Origin: Castanea sativa
Taxonomy: Eukaryota > Streptophyta > Magnoliopsida > Fagales > Fagaceae
NCBI RefSeq assembly: GCF_040712315.1
Contig: NC_134013.1
Coordinates: 7,909,001-7,973,000 of the forward strand
DNA: 64,000 nucleotides
Direction of reading: 5' to 3'
Below the pieces are notes generated by a model. It had not been told where the DNA came from and did no database searches. It saw nothing but the letters and a program-made list of their open reading frames with translations. This document shows, one piece after another, positions 1 to 12,099 of this stretch. Numbering within the stretch: the first letter of the stretch is position 1; each line of letters begins with the position of its first letter. The translations under genes and the position numbers were made by a program.

Positions 1-307
1 TCCTTTGGACTTTGACAAAGTGACAAGTGAGAACTTAGTGTGCGTGACCCTACTAGGAGGAAACCCATCATATTCATTTTTGTCCAACTTTGATTTTCGT
101 CTTCTTCTTTTTTCCCATCAGGTGAATTGTGGACAAAACAATGGTTCAGATGGATAAGGTAACTGGGTCCCATTTGAACTGAGTCGCTGATTTTCAGGGA
201 ACTTTATAAAGTAAAATTTCTCAACATTCAAACATCTTTTTTTATTAATAACGTTATAAAAAAATAAAAAACCCACAAACACAAAAATTAAAACAATAGA
301 AAAGGTT

Positions 308-640
308 AGGACATGTTTGGCACGTGAGTTTAAACACTGAATTTAAACAAAAGGTTACAGTATTTAAATACTAAAAATTATGGACTCCAAAAAGAAATGT
401 TTTTGGTAGAAATGTTTGAGTCACAGTTTTCATTTTAAAGTGTTTAAATATTGTATTTTGAAAACTCATTTGAAGCAGTTTTCAATTGTGTTTAAATATT
501 GTATTTTGAAAACTCATTTGAAGCAGTTTTCAGTTTTTGAATAACAGTTTTGAGTGACAATATTAAAATGATTTTGAAAATCGTAGGACCCAAATGATGT
601 TAACAACACTTAAAACACATGCTCATACCAAACACTCAAT
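308..640. mobile_element. MITE-like element with GTTTGG...CCAAAC ends
   Basis: The left end reads ACATGTTTGGCACGTGAG and the right end contains CTCATACCAAACAC, so the termini are imperfect inverted repeats. Between them is AT-rich noncoding sequence with two direct copies of a motif around GTTTAAATATTGTATTTTG (about 427-470 and 490-530). The ends resemble smaller elements at 24129-24269 and 60880-61020. No protein is encoded. The exact termini and target duplication are not certain. Confidence 0.45.
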
Positions 641-777
641 TGTGTTTTTTCACTTTTTAAAATATGTTACTAAAGACTTGGTACTAAACATTCTTTAGGT
701 TATAAATACTTTAAATCCGTGTTTTCACGAAAATTTTTTAACCATTGTTTTCAAATCATTTATAACATTTTTACCAA

Positions 778-804
778 TATATATATGTGTGTGTGTGTGT
801 GTGT
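778..804. repeat. AT/GT microsatellite
   Basis: A run of alternating AT followed by about ten GT units. It is a simple sequence repeat with no coding content around it. Confidence 0.9.
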
Positions 805-2554
805 ATTGATGGAAATTTCTGAACACGAACAAACACTATGGACTCCCTCTAAACCTCACAAATTAACAAAATCCAATTAAACAATCGCTTATCATATGGT
901 AATTTTTGATGATATAGCTTATCCATGTAAAGTTTTCTTTCTGTTTTTAATTGAAAGAAACCAAAAATAGAAACTCTCCCTCTTTGTGTTCTCCTTAACA
1001 CAGCCACCATTTTTGTCAGCACCATGCCAACCAAAGTAGCCCTAAGAAGATCCTCAAATAAATTCTGGTTCTTATTTCTTAGAACAACTTGAAATAAATA
1101 ATAATAAATAAGTTATGCAAACGAGTGCTTTTAGAGTATTGGTTAACAATCTATTTTAAAAAAGTTTTGACACTACTTTTATGAGAAATGAAAAATAGTC
1201 AAAACATTAATTGTTTTTTTTTTCTTTTCTTTTCTTATTAAAACTTTCTTTAAATGGATTTAACCAAGAGAGGTGCTACGTCCACAACATTTTTACAACA
1301 AATCATAGGTGGTTAGTTGTTATTTGTTCAAATTTGAACCTAACACTAAAATTACTTTTTTGCCCCAACAATAACAACCAGTAACATCTTGCCACTTAGA
1401 ATTTGTTGTAAGAATATTGTGGACATATCATTTCTCTTTATCCAATACCCTAAAGGCATTCGTTATCAATTCTCATAATAAATTATCAAGATAACTATAC
1501 TAAGTGGACATATATTGCCCCATATGATAAATATGGGACATATATTGCCCCTCCGACAGATCTAACTTACTAATATGGAGTTATTATGCGACTTTTTAAA
1601 TAACTCTTGTTTGAAAATGTCATTTCGCTGTCAAAATGTCATTTCAAATCTTTAGACTTAAATAATTCTCAAATAAAAAAAAAAATTAGATGTAATATAA
1701 AGGGGTCAAAATTTGAAAATTTGTCTAATTATCCATGGCCAAAGTGTGTGTGTTTATATATCTTGTGAGTTCCAGTTATCAACTAATATAATCTCTGATG
1801 GTTAAATAAGAAATTTAGAATTCAATCTCCTACACCTAAAACTAATTGACGTCTTAATCTAATGATAAAAACTTAATCATTTGAAGCATATACCATAAGT
1901 TGAAACTCTCTTAAAAAATAAAAAAAAAAAGTAAATATATATTTACTCGTGTTTCAAATAAATACATTCATATTTAGAAAAAATTATCTTCCATGATTAC
2001 TCTTAGTGTTTCTAAATAATACATCCATAATAATTCTGGTCATGTTAATAACAAATACATCCATAATAATTACGTTCATGTTAATTTCTTTTCTTATAAA
2101 TTATGTCCCTCACTTTTACTCAAGTTTCTCTTCTTCGTCCTTGGGTCGAAACAGAAAAAAGGTTTCCACTCTCCTTAGTTTGGTTTAGGTTGTGGCAGAT
2201 TGTTTGCAATATGCCTTGTACTTATTTGATATTCTAGTGAGCAGTAGCCATCCTTTATAATTATTATTTTTTTCTCAATCACTATGTCAGTTTAATCTCA
2301 ATAGATTATTTTGATTATTTTCCACGGTGCAGCAATTAACCATACTAGTCTTGATAAACAGCTCTGGCAGATTAGGGGCAATGCTCAAGATGTTTCATCA
2401 CAAACGGACCAATTAGATATTACATTAAAATTTCTACAATATAATCTTCCATCAACTAGCATGTATTTCTTTCTCCAAAAAATAAAAAAAAAACTAGAAT
2501 TGCTTTTAGCTTTTTTTTTTTTTTTGCCGCTTGGTAAATTTACTCCCCTTACTC

Positions 2555-2665
2555 CCTCCTGCGAAGAGCCATGTAGCTCAATCAGTTAGCATCTCATGAT
2601 GTTTCCAAATGAGACATCAAAGGTTCTCTTGTTCTGCTGTAACTATCTAATCATTAAAAAAGAAA
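2555..2665 (+). mobile_element. tRNA-derived SINE-like sequence
   Basis: The stretch has a good RNA polymerase III A-box match (TAGCTCAATCAGTTAGCA) and, about 60 bases on, a weak B-box-like GGTTCTCTTG, then an A-rich tail. This is the order expected of a tRNA-derived SINE. It does not fold as an intact tRNA and no clear target duplication was found. Confidence 0.4.
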
Positions 2666-3270
2666 AAGAACAAAAAATTAACTCATCCACCTAAAAGAAA
2701 CCCACAAATTAACACTCGATCCCACTCACCATATCCTATGCTTACGAGGGCTGAAAATGCCATTTTGTGGTCCACAAGCTATTGGCTTTTTTTCAAAGGT
2801 TGAGTTAGTCGTAAAGGAATGATATCTCAATTACTTCAAAAAATTCTTTATTTCAAACAAGGTCAAAGACCAACATGTCCTAATGGAGGGTTCGGTTCCT
2901 CTTCATAAAGATCAAGAAAGATGTAGCAAAGTCTAACATGTGCAGCCGCAGTTATGACCCTTTCTAATACAATAACAACAAAGGTGTGAAGCCTACACAC
3001 GCAGCAAAGTAAAAGTTTTCATGGACCATCTAGCATGAGTCCTAACGGCATTATTCTAGCAATAAACAAGACACAAAAACATAACTTGTGCACTACGTTA
3101 TTCATCAGAGTTAGCTGCTCATTTATGGCATAATACAGACACAGATAGTACAGATTATTAAAACACACAGCTAACTGAACTAAAGATCATCTCAGGACAA
3201 GTAATATATAACTACATGCTACAGCAAACATTCTAGGAGGAGTTATGAATCAGATGCCAACATTGCACTA

Positions 3271-3325
3271 TTTGTGTTCGAAACAATTGGGGGCCGGGGA
3301 CCATCCCGGTTGTTTTGAACACAAA
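3271..3325 (+). other. Strong 20-bp-stem hairpin with 15-nt loop
   Basis: The arm TTTGTGTTCGAAACAATTGG (3271-3290) pairs along its full length with 3306-3325. There are seventeen Watson-Crick pairs and three G-U wobbles on the plus strand, around the GC-rich loop 3291-3305. On the minus strand the three wobbles become A-C mismatches, so the fold favours plus-strand RNA. It lies about 0.8 kb beyond the stop codon of the minus-strand AFR-type gene. It could be a small-RNA precursor, a short inverted-repeat transposon remnant, or a structure in an antisense transcript. The sequence alone does not decide. Confidence 0.7.
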
Positions 3326-4099
3326 GCAAAGGCATTTTAGGTTCATGTCATCTGGTTATTGGGTCAAATCACATTATAATAAGATGACTAGAAAATTATC
3401 CAATGATTTGGCAACTGCCTGAAAAGAGACTTAAGGGACTTGGCAATAACAAAGCAGTAATCAACTAATGATGACCCATGGATATGGCACAATTTAGATA
3501 GAGGCTAGAGCCATATGTGTCATGGAAAATGTTAAGACCTACAGGTGAAGCCCCACCACTCAGATAACTCAGCCATTAATAAAGACACAGTGCAAACAGT
3601 AAACAAGGATGATATATCCAAGTGGCGCCCCACCGTGAGTAACGAAGTATTACCATGTATAGCGCCCGCTATGGTGGAGTAAGTTCTTTACAACCGCTTT
3701 ATTAACTAATGAATCACCTAGCTAATTCTAAAGGATGCAAATGGTGAGCAAACTTTCAGTGCAAAGAAATAGGAATAACAGTATATAAATATATACATTT
3801 TAAAAACCCACTTCCCCAAGTCAGCAATACATTCACCAAGTTCAGAAAGAAAGCCACATGGACTTCTTTAGAGGTTTGGTCACCAGTTTTACATATATCT
3901 ACATAACTACACTATCAAAAAGCAAGAACCTCTATAACTCGAACAGAGTATTACTAGCCTACTAACCGAAATGAGAGACATAGACAAGCCACAGATAAAT
4001 TATGCTATAGACATCACTACAGAGGGAAGTGGACATTTAGATACCAGTATCTGTTAGCATAGACAACCGAATGCAATGCTCTCTCCATTTCTCTCAATG

Positions 4100-7000
4100 T
4101 CATTTGCACACAGTCTTCAGTCTCTTTGCAGCCTGAACAAACCCCACAATGACCTGCAACTCGTCCATTTGCTTCACCAACAGAAAAATGTGTCTTTTTC
4201 AGAACAGAATAAAGCTTCTAATATACAAAAGCTGCTGAACTTAACAACTTAATTGCAACAAACAAAATACAGAAAATAAAATTTTTACAAAATAAAAATC
4301 ATAATTTGAAAAACTTAAGCTTGTTTTATTTGGAATTTCAGGGAACATCCTTAACAATCAAGTAGCAATTGTCATATAAACATTTTCAGTGATTCTTACA
4401 ACTAAGGTTTCAGTCACCATCCCAACACCCTGAGCTGAGGTCTCTACTGATCTCTGTTTGATTATTCATTATTTAAAAAAATGAAAGCAATGCATACAAA
4501 CACGTGCACACGAACACACAAAACAGAATGAAGGGGGGCAGAAACCAATTTTGCAAGTACCTGTGACATGAAATGCCTCTGAACAACATCTACAAGTTGT
4601 TCTTTTGATGGGTTGGGGAAAGCATCCACCTAGCAATCCAATATGTTAGTAACATAAAGAGTGCCTTACTAGTGGTAATGGATCGATAATATACTATCGC
4701 CCACTAAGAAACTCACAAGATTAAAGTGTCGCCAATATCTCCACAACGCAGCAAGCTCCAGTTTGCTTAAGTCAACCTTCTGCAAAGAAGATGTTTCAGT
4801 AGTGAACTTAACACTTAACAGTTAACAGTGAATAAGTTCAACTGTAGACTACAAACTTTTTTTTTACACCCCTTTTTTTTTTATGAAATCTTACTAAGAG
4901 ATGTAAAGGGTAGAAAGAAAAATACCGTGGACCCACGAGGAGTGGAAACAGATCCCTTAGACTGTGAGTCACAAGAGAGGGATCTGCTCATAGTCCTATG
5001 AGATGACCCGGATGATTTGTGCATTCTATGCCTCGATCTGTGGGACTTTTGAGTGTCATCCGATGCTGAGAAACCAGAATCAGCACAACCACGATTAAAA
5101 AGTGTTGTGGGTCCAATACAAGGATAAAGACATAAGACAACAGGGCTTTTGAAAAACAGTAAAAGTAAAAGTTGAAAGCACAATGGATCCTATGCAACAA
5201 CCTCAATCACTTTTCTCTAAAATTCCAAACCCACAATTACAGAGGCAAAAGAAAACAACTACGTAGAAAGGGTCCACCCAAAAGCCATAGCCATGTACCT
5301 CCAAGTAAGAAATGGCAGTCACCACTGGATGGCACTGCCAGCAAAATATACCTTCACCATATTATCAATCTATACTAAGATTTTTCTATTCAAAAGAAGT
5401 CAACCTTCAAATTCCAAATCGATGCACGCAGAAGAAAACCACAGTTTTACAAGAACTATGTTTTCCTAATCACTGTAACTTTCCAAAGAATTCTCAAGTC
5501 ATGTAGCCAAAATTTAGTGACAGCAGAACAAAACCTGTACTATAGAACCAAACTCACCCATATCTGAACCGTTCCATGGTACATGTTCAAATTCAAGGTC
5601 ATCATCTTCCTCATTACCAGTTGGAGCTTCAATTACACTGAGGGCATTCCTCTGAAGCTTTACTTCTATGCCGTTTGTGAGAACCTGCAAATGGTACAAT
5701 CAAGCACCATTGTCAGGACCAATACAAACGTGCCTAATGTCATACTCTACAACAGGAAGTGAACCCAAAATCAGAAAACTCGCAGGACATAGGAGGACAT
5801 AGGCAGAAAATATGAAGCGTTACAACCAGTCAACTCCAATTCAAATCAATATAAACAGTTAATTTCTATTCTGGCAATCACACAAAGCACACCTAATTTC
5901 ACAGCTTTTTCATTTAAAATTTAAATTAAGTGATAACATGGATTAAGAAACACTTCAAGAAGCTAAAGTAAGAGCTTATAATAAAGGAATTGATCAAAGA
6001 GGGAACAGAAAGCTTAACCATTTTGGAAATGATAGCATGTGAATTGCGAGACAAACTCAATCACAACAATAAAAAATACTTTCTCATTTTCAACCTGAAA
6101 CAATAAAATTAATTAGTGAAAATTCAAAGCCAACGGCAATTCAAAATGATTCAGATTTTTTTTTTTTTTAATTCCAATCAGATTAAGCTAAAATTCCCAG
6201 ACCAAAAGAACATACAGCTTTAGTGAGCCACAAAATAATTTCACTTATAAAATCACTTAATTCACTAAAATAGAAATAAAAAGGAAATAACTGGAATACA
6301 TTTCATAAAAAAAATTAATACAATAATTAAGAAACAAAATCTTTAGATTATTAAATTTTAGTAATTACTGAGAATTCAGCTCAAGGATTAACATGCAATT
6401 ACTTCAAGCAATTCAGTCATGCAAGCAAAAGTATACCAGTATCCAAAAAAGGAAAAATAAATCCTAACATTCAGAGAAAGATCCTCCCTCATAAGCAAAA
6501 CATGCAACACACACAGCTAATCAAAAACAAAAAATAAATAAAAATTCAATTCTCTGACCAAAACCCCAAAAGCACTCATATAAAATTGGAAACTAAAATC
6601 TAAGAAATAAACCAAATTAATTACAAACCAATCCCAATAAGGCAATTTATAATCCACATTATTAAAAACCTACAAAATCACCAGATCCATTGATAAAACC
6701 AGGCATGCAATCAAAACCCATATCCAAAAGGTCAAATTTGAAACTTATTATCCCCATAGATGATCTAAATTCACCCAAAATTGCTATTGAAGAACCCAAT
6801 TTTTGTAAATTTCTATCCAAGACAACAAGCTAGAACAATAAATTAATGCGCCAATACCTCAACAATGGATTCGAATTCAATTTCAAACTGATATAGATTA
6901 AAAGTTGGACAAAAAACTGTTGTAAAAAACCAAAAATTGGCCCACATTGCTTAAAACACTCACAACCAAACCCACCAAAACACAAAATTCAAAGTCAAAA

Positions 7001-7311
7001 ATTGCAACAAAACCACATTACAACCCAAATTAATCAAAGACAACAGGAAAAACATCAAAACCCATTTCACCCATTTCCTTAAAGACCTCAAATTGGAAAA
7101 AGATAATTACCAGCCAATGCCACCCGCCAAGTCCAACGGCCTTCTTGACCACGCCTTGAAGACCCACAAGCACCGATTTTGTACGGTTATTACCGGTAAC
7201 AACCACCTTGGTGTGACGTGGTAGCACAGAGAGCTCCTCTTCACTACTGTCACCACAGCTCTGTAACTGTGAGAAACCGCCATTAACGGAACTCTCAACC
7301 GCTTCAAGCAT
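4100..7311 (-). CDS. AFR: SAP30-type histone deacetylase complex subunit, AFR1/AFR2 family
   Basis: Six coding exons on the minus strand, all with GT-AG borders and consistent phase: 7311-7111, 5684-5558, 5065-4926, 4779-4717, 4629-4561 and 4171-4100, giving 223 residues and a TGA stop. Residues 24-95 hold a conserved plant-specific N-terminal block, followed by an acidic patch (EEDDDLEFE) and a Ser/Arg/His-rich linker (about 111-150). Residues 157-223 form the Sin3-binding SAP30 domain: KVDLSKLELAALWRYWRHF, then the NPSKEQLVDVVQRHF segment, then QMDELQVIVGFVQAAKRLK. Proteins of this family act in nuclear SIN3-HDAC complexes; the Arabidopsis members AFR1 and AFR2 repress flowering genes by histone deacetylation. 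The start is the first ATG of the conserved N-terminal block. The gene looks intact. Its first intron is the longest (about 1.4 kb). Identity comes from family motifs recalled, not searched. Confidence 0.92.
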
Positions 7312-7760
7312 TTCCGTTCCAACTCAGTAAGTAGAGTTCCACCGAGTTATAACCAACCAACACACACACACACAAAAAAAAAAAAAACAGAAACAAAAAA
7401 CAACCTCGGTGGAAACTGAGGAATCAGAACCTGAAATTACATTTATTCGAAAGATCATGCATTGCTCATTTCGTACGTGTGGGTTTTGGAGGCAGAAGAG
7501 AGAGAAATTGAAGTGAAATTCATGGTTTTCTCGGAGAGAAAAAACACAGTTTTTTTTTTTTTTGTTGGGGGGTTAGAGAGAGAAAGTGTGTGAGTGTGTG
7601 TGTGTGTACTAAAATGTGTTTTTGTGTTGAGAGTGACTGGTAGTGTTTATTGGTGTGTTGCTATGAATCCCGGAGTGGGTGAATGGACCTATCAGAGGGT
7701 GACACGTAACATGGTAGGAGTTTTGGTGTGGGTAGCTTAAGTTGCGGCATGATCCTAAAT
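7312..7760 (-). promoter_or_regulatory. 5' leader and proximal promoter of the AFR-type gene
   Basis: Upstream of the start codon (higher coordinates) lie CA-, A- and T-rich runs, a GA-rich tract (7570-7590) and a GT microsatellite near 7590-7608. All of these are common in plant 5' leaders. An ABRE-like core GACACGTA is at 7701-7708. No clear TATA box was recognised and the transcription start is not placed. Confidence 0.4.
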
Positions 7761-7769
7761 ACCACTAGC

Positions 7770-10700
7770 GGATTTGAAGTTGTGTTACCAGTGTTGACCG
7801 TTTGACTGGTGGCATGGGAGATAGTGGGGTATGTTCAATTACGAATTTACCCCCGACCACCCCCCCCCCCTCCCCTCTCGTTTTCTTTTTTTCAATTGCT
7901 ACTTGCATTGCAACATGTTGTTTCAAGGATAAATATTTATTTTTTTAATTTTCAAAGTCTTTTTGTTTATAGGGTAATGCTTGGTTCACTAGAGCCGACA
8001 TAATTTGGACACGTTGTTGTTGTTGTATTGTGTCAGATTAGTGTTATGGAGTTTGGAGGTAAGATGAGACTGTTTTTATATGAGTTTTCAATTTTAATTC
8101 TCATGTTTCAACTCAATAAATTAGTTCACAATATAATTTCCTTTAGAAGTAAAATAAAATTCTAGAATGCTTTTGATATATTTATTTTTTATTTTTGAGG
8201 ATTTGATATTTAAAATGAAAGAGTAAGAATTTAAATCTTGAAAGTTAGACGTGTTAATTAAACTATAAGACTCTGAGTATTCTACAATATATTTTACAAT
8301 CTTCGAAATTTGAGATTTGACAATTACAATGCATTTAGATACTTTCAATGGATTGGTTCACAATTTCAAATTTTCGAAATATTTGTATTCAAACAAATAT
8401 CAGAACCAAAATGAGTGGTTTTATATCTCTTGCTTGTTCTTCACTTCTTCTTTCCAATTTGAGACCAATCATTTTAATTTTTCTAAAAATATATTTATGC
8501 CCAAACTAGTTAAAATTTGAAACCCATTAACTTCTCTTTTGACTAAATTTAGAAAAGAGCCACAAAACTAGTTTGAAGTGAAAAGAAAAAAAAAGTGCTA
8601 CATGGTCATACAATAAATTCAAGTGGGTTTTGTGTAAACAAGTGGTAATGTTAACTTGTATTTCCATTACCTTTATTTTCCCTCTCATTTAAAACCTTTA
8701 TCCAATTTTATATCACGTAGTATTAATTAGGCAAAACAGAAAGTAGAATAAAAAAATGAAAAGAAATGGGTGGTTGGTAATTTTAGTTGGGGAAAGGAAC
8801 CAAAAAAAAAAATAATAATAAAAATTGAAGGAAATAGGAAAGTAACGTAGATGGGAACGTAACGGACACCCGAAATTCATCAGCGGGGCCCACGTGTGGG
8901 GGGAAGGCTCTACCTGCCGTCGGTGTTGTCTTATCCAGCATGGGATACCCACTCACTCAACGAAACACACGAACCCCAAATCCCCAAAATTAAAAAATTA
9001 CACACTTTTGTTTTTTGGAGGGTTTTTTCTCTTGTTTCACACCTGATTTTCCCGCCACAACTGAGCACTAATAGCCGTGGATCTAGGTTGACATACATCA
9101 GGGCCGTTGGATCGTTTTGGCATCGGTCTAGCCGTTGGATTTTAGAAAAGCACTAAGTGAACTTGAGATAACAAGTTGAGATGACAAGTTGTGATTGATA
9201 AATACAAATGTCCAATAATTTTAGAAAATTATTAGATTTTTTCTAATTATGGTAGCATGGTAAAATAAAAACACTACGTCACTATATTTAGGAAGATTAT
9301 GGCTTGTTGATTTTCAATTTATGAATTCATTACAAACTTGCCAACTTTTTTTTTTTTTTCTGTAGAGAAAGACAACTTGTCTATTAATTGTTGGGCCAAA
9401 TTACATACTTTTACTTTAAACTATTATTTTGATTACATTTTAACTTTTTGAGCATGAACTATCAAAACGTATGAGCCTAATTCTAAAAATATGTTACACT
9501 TAACTCTTTGCTATTTATTTTGATGTTGACTCTAATAGAATTTGGTATCAATAGACCAACTTACCCATCAACTCATTATTTTGGAGAGAACAATAAATTA
9601 ATTTTTTAGTTTTAAATTGTTTTCAATTTGATACCAAAACAAACAACGTGTATATTGAAATATAGTTATAACTTTAGGGAGTTGTATGTTTCAATTTTAA
9701 GGGATTAAAGTATAATCACTGTTAATTACTGTTAAAAAGGTGTAATTTGTGGAAATAGTTTTGTTCGTGAGAATGCTATTACAAAAATCCTTTGGAAGCA
9801 ACAGCAGTCGTATGAAAAGCAGACATGTTCACATAACATGTGTAATGATCATAAAGTTGAAAGAGGTAGTGGACCTTTTGGACTCCTCGGCCAAAAGCAA
9901 AAGGGTAGGGACAAAAAAGTAAAATAAAAAAAAATAACTAAAGGTGGTGGAATGTATCTACTAGGTAGCACATGTATAAATGATGGTGATCCAACACTTC
10001 ATCACAGCCGTTCAGTCATTGGTATCTTTCTCCTTATGCAGTGCTGTCAGTGATCTAGACCGTGGACCACATCACACTCTATGGATCAGCGTTGTACTTG
10101 TCACTAAGGCCATAATAATAGGATAATACTTTTAATAATGCATGTAATATACAATAATTTTATAATTTTTTTTTTATAGATTTTTAATTTATTGTGTCCA
10201 TCCATTCTTAATAAGATAGTTGTTTATTATTAAATAAAGATATCAATCAGTTTTTAGTGTAGACAAAGATTAATTTTAAAATTATTTAACTATAAAAAAA
10301 TTTACCAATTAAGTGGTCTAAAACACACTTAATCTTACAAAAATTAACTGAGGTACGTGGCATTAAAGTTTGACTTAATGCCACTTCCAAGCTTGGTTTG
10401 TGGCTAATAATTATACAACACCGTCAAATTTGTCTTTTTGTGGGTTCTAGTAAAAGAGGACCTCAATTTCTTTACAGATACGGTACTGACTGTTGTGTCT
10501 GTACAAGGAAATTTCCAATATCATTCAAAATAGAACTTGGGAACAATACAATTTTTTGGGACATGTCGGCTACTCGCTTCTCTATCTTTTTCTTCTTTTC
10601 TTTTTTTTTTTTTTTCTTTTTTTTGGGATGGAAAGTTAGGCACGCTCGTCTTTTGTGTGCTAAATATGAATGTGATTCAATTCAGGCATATAATACATAT

Positions 10701-10935
10701 GTATGTGTGTGGGATGTTACATAAAAGAGTGTAAAGTGCTTGGCCAAAAAAAGAAAGAAAAAAAGAAAAAAAGAAAAAAAAGAGTGTAAAGAGTAAAGAG
10801 TGTATTCTCTTTCTCGAAAAAAAAAAAAGTGTGTCCTCTCAACCCCAAAAAATAAAGTGTATCAATAAGCAAGGAGACAAATATTTTGCAATCAATCGTG
10901 TAATCTAATGTATTTTGTGCTTAAAAAAAGTTGTT
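7770..10935. other. Intergenic stretch without a recognised gene
   Basis: No reading frame here has recognisable protein features. Points of note are a C-rich run near 7861, a G-box CACGTG at 8891-8896 inside GC-rich flanks, a cluster of GCCGTTGGAT-like motifs at 9076-9140 with related motifs near 10000-10085, and long T and A/G-rich runs at 10590-10625 and 10745-10830. Confidence 0.5.
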
Positions 10936-11189
10936 GTTCAAGATATCAATGCTCAGTTTTAAATCAAGGCCCAAATTTACTATACTGCTAGACCCACAAT
11001 TAAAGCTATAACTTATTATTGTCGTTGTTGATCATATTTTGTTTGTAAAAATGCAAAATTGACTTTCTAATTTTTAGTCTTCTAATTTTCAATTCTGTTA
11101 ATTTAGTCCTCTAACTTTCGATTTTTGTCAATGCAGGATTCCGTTAAATCCCAGTTATAGGCTACCGTCAATGTCACTGAAACGGCGCC

Positions 11190-11330
11190 ATTTTTCCTCT
11201 TCTTCTTTTTTAATAACTTTTGAAATTTAACGAAAATTAAAAAAAAAACTAGTATTAAAAAAAGAAAAGAAAACAACTTAAAGTTCTTATAGTTAGGATC
11301 ACGTGGTAATGCTAACTTTCCGGCAAATGT
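11190..11330 (+). repeat. Left copy of a ~140-bp direct repeat, carrying the start of a Miro exon
   Basis: The sequence from a TTTTTCCTCTTCTTC run through an A-rich stretch to GGATCACGTGGTAATGCTAA recurs, diverged, at 13438-13580. Its right end reads in frame as RGNANFPAN, the same exon start that continues intact in the right copy. The retroelement-derived segment lies exactly between the two copies. Confidence 0.7.
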
Positions 11331-12099
11331 TACTCCTTCAGTAGTGGCCTCTGCTCTTGGGGTACCTTTGGTACGACAGCTAGTCCAATCTTATTTTGAG
11401 ACCTCTCCTCTTGATGACATTATGTCATATCTCACCGGTACTTCCATTTAGTGGGGTACTGATCCTCCTATCACCACACATGAGCTTACTAAGATTCATT
11501 ATTTGTTTTTCTGGATTTCGTGTCATTTTATTTGGCATATCTCTCACTTGCACACCATTCCTCTTGAGTGTTGTGCATTTTTGTATGCCTTTGTGATTGA
11601 TACTCTTATGTGTTTTCCGTCTCTTTTCATTTGTTCCTTGGTTGAGGTTCATAGGAGTAGTTTTAAGACACATGGTCTTTTCTTCCTAGTTTTTATACAT
11701 AGGATTTTGTTACATTTAGGTTTAGAGGATTTTCCCGCGTCTGAGTCTGTACACATTATAGCTCCCATAGGTACCACCTTCCTTAGGCAAAGAGCAACTC
11801 AAATGAAAGCTAGCTCTAAACGCCCTAGAGTCGAGTCTTCCACAGGTGCAATTGCTTAGCCTCCTTCTTCCGGTGACCCTTCTGCTGAGGCTTTTGTCGA
11901 TCCCACTACCGCTGTTGATCCTCCACCTTTTGCTTCGGATGATTCATCCATTCGGGGTATGTTGAATACTGTCATGACCACTCAGGCGGTGCATAGTCAG
12001 CTTTTGATGGATGTGCTCACGGAGCTTCAGGCTTTGCGTGCGGATTTGGCGAGTGTTTGGCGATCTACTCCACCACCTCCTTTTGATGATGAGTCTTGA
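11329..12099 (+). pseudogene. Decayed retroelement ORF (ATHILA-like putative plant transposon protein)
   Basis: One continuous frame of 257 codons reads through two internal TAG codons and ends at TGA. Segments such as SPLDDIMSYLTGTSI, LHTIPLECCAFLYAF, LVEVHRSSFKTHGLFF and LGLEDFPASESVHIIAPIG match the putative plant transposon protein domain found in the first ORF of plant LTR retroelements. A low-complexity tail with TELQALRADLASVW follows. The first stop lies where CAG TGG would be expected, consistent with decay of a methylated CHG cytosine. No reverse transcriptase, integrase or LTR pair was found nearby, so this is a fragment. Family assignment is from recalled motifs. Confidence 0.65.

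Noticed and set aside
2555..2665. Possible tRNA gene
   Set aside because: It has an A-box but only a weak B-box, and the cloverleaf stems do not pair. Better read as a SINE.
10398..10734. Overlapping frames of 108 and 65 codons at 10398-10734
   Set aside because: Both run through a long T-rich tract that yields phenylalanine strings. There are no domain motifs and no homologous pattern.
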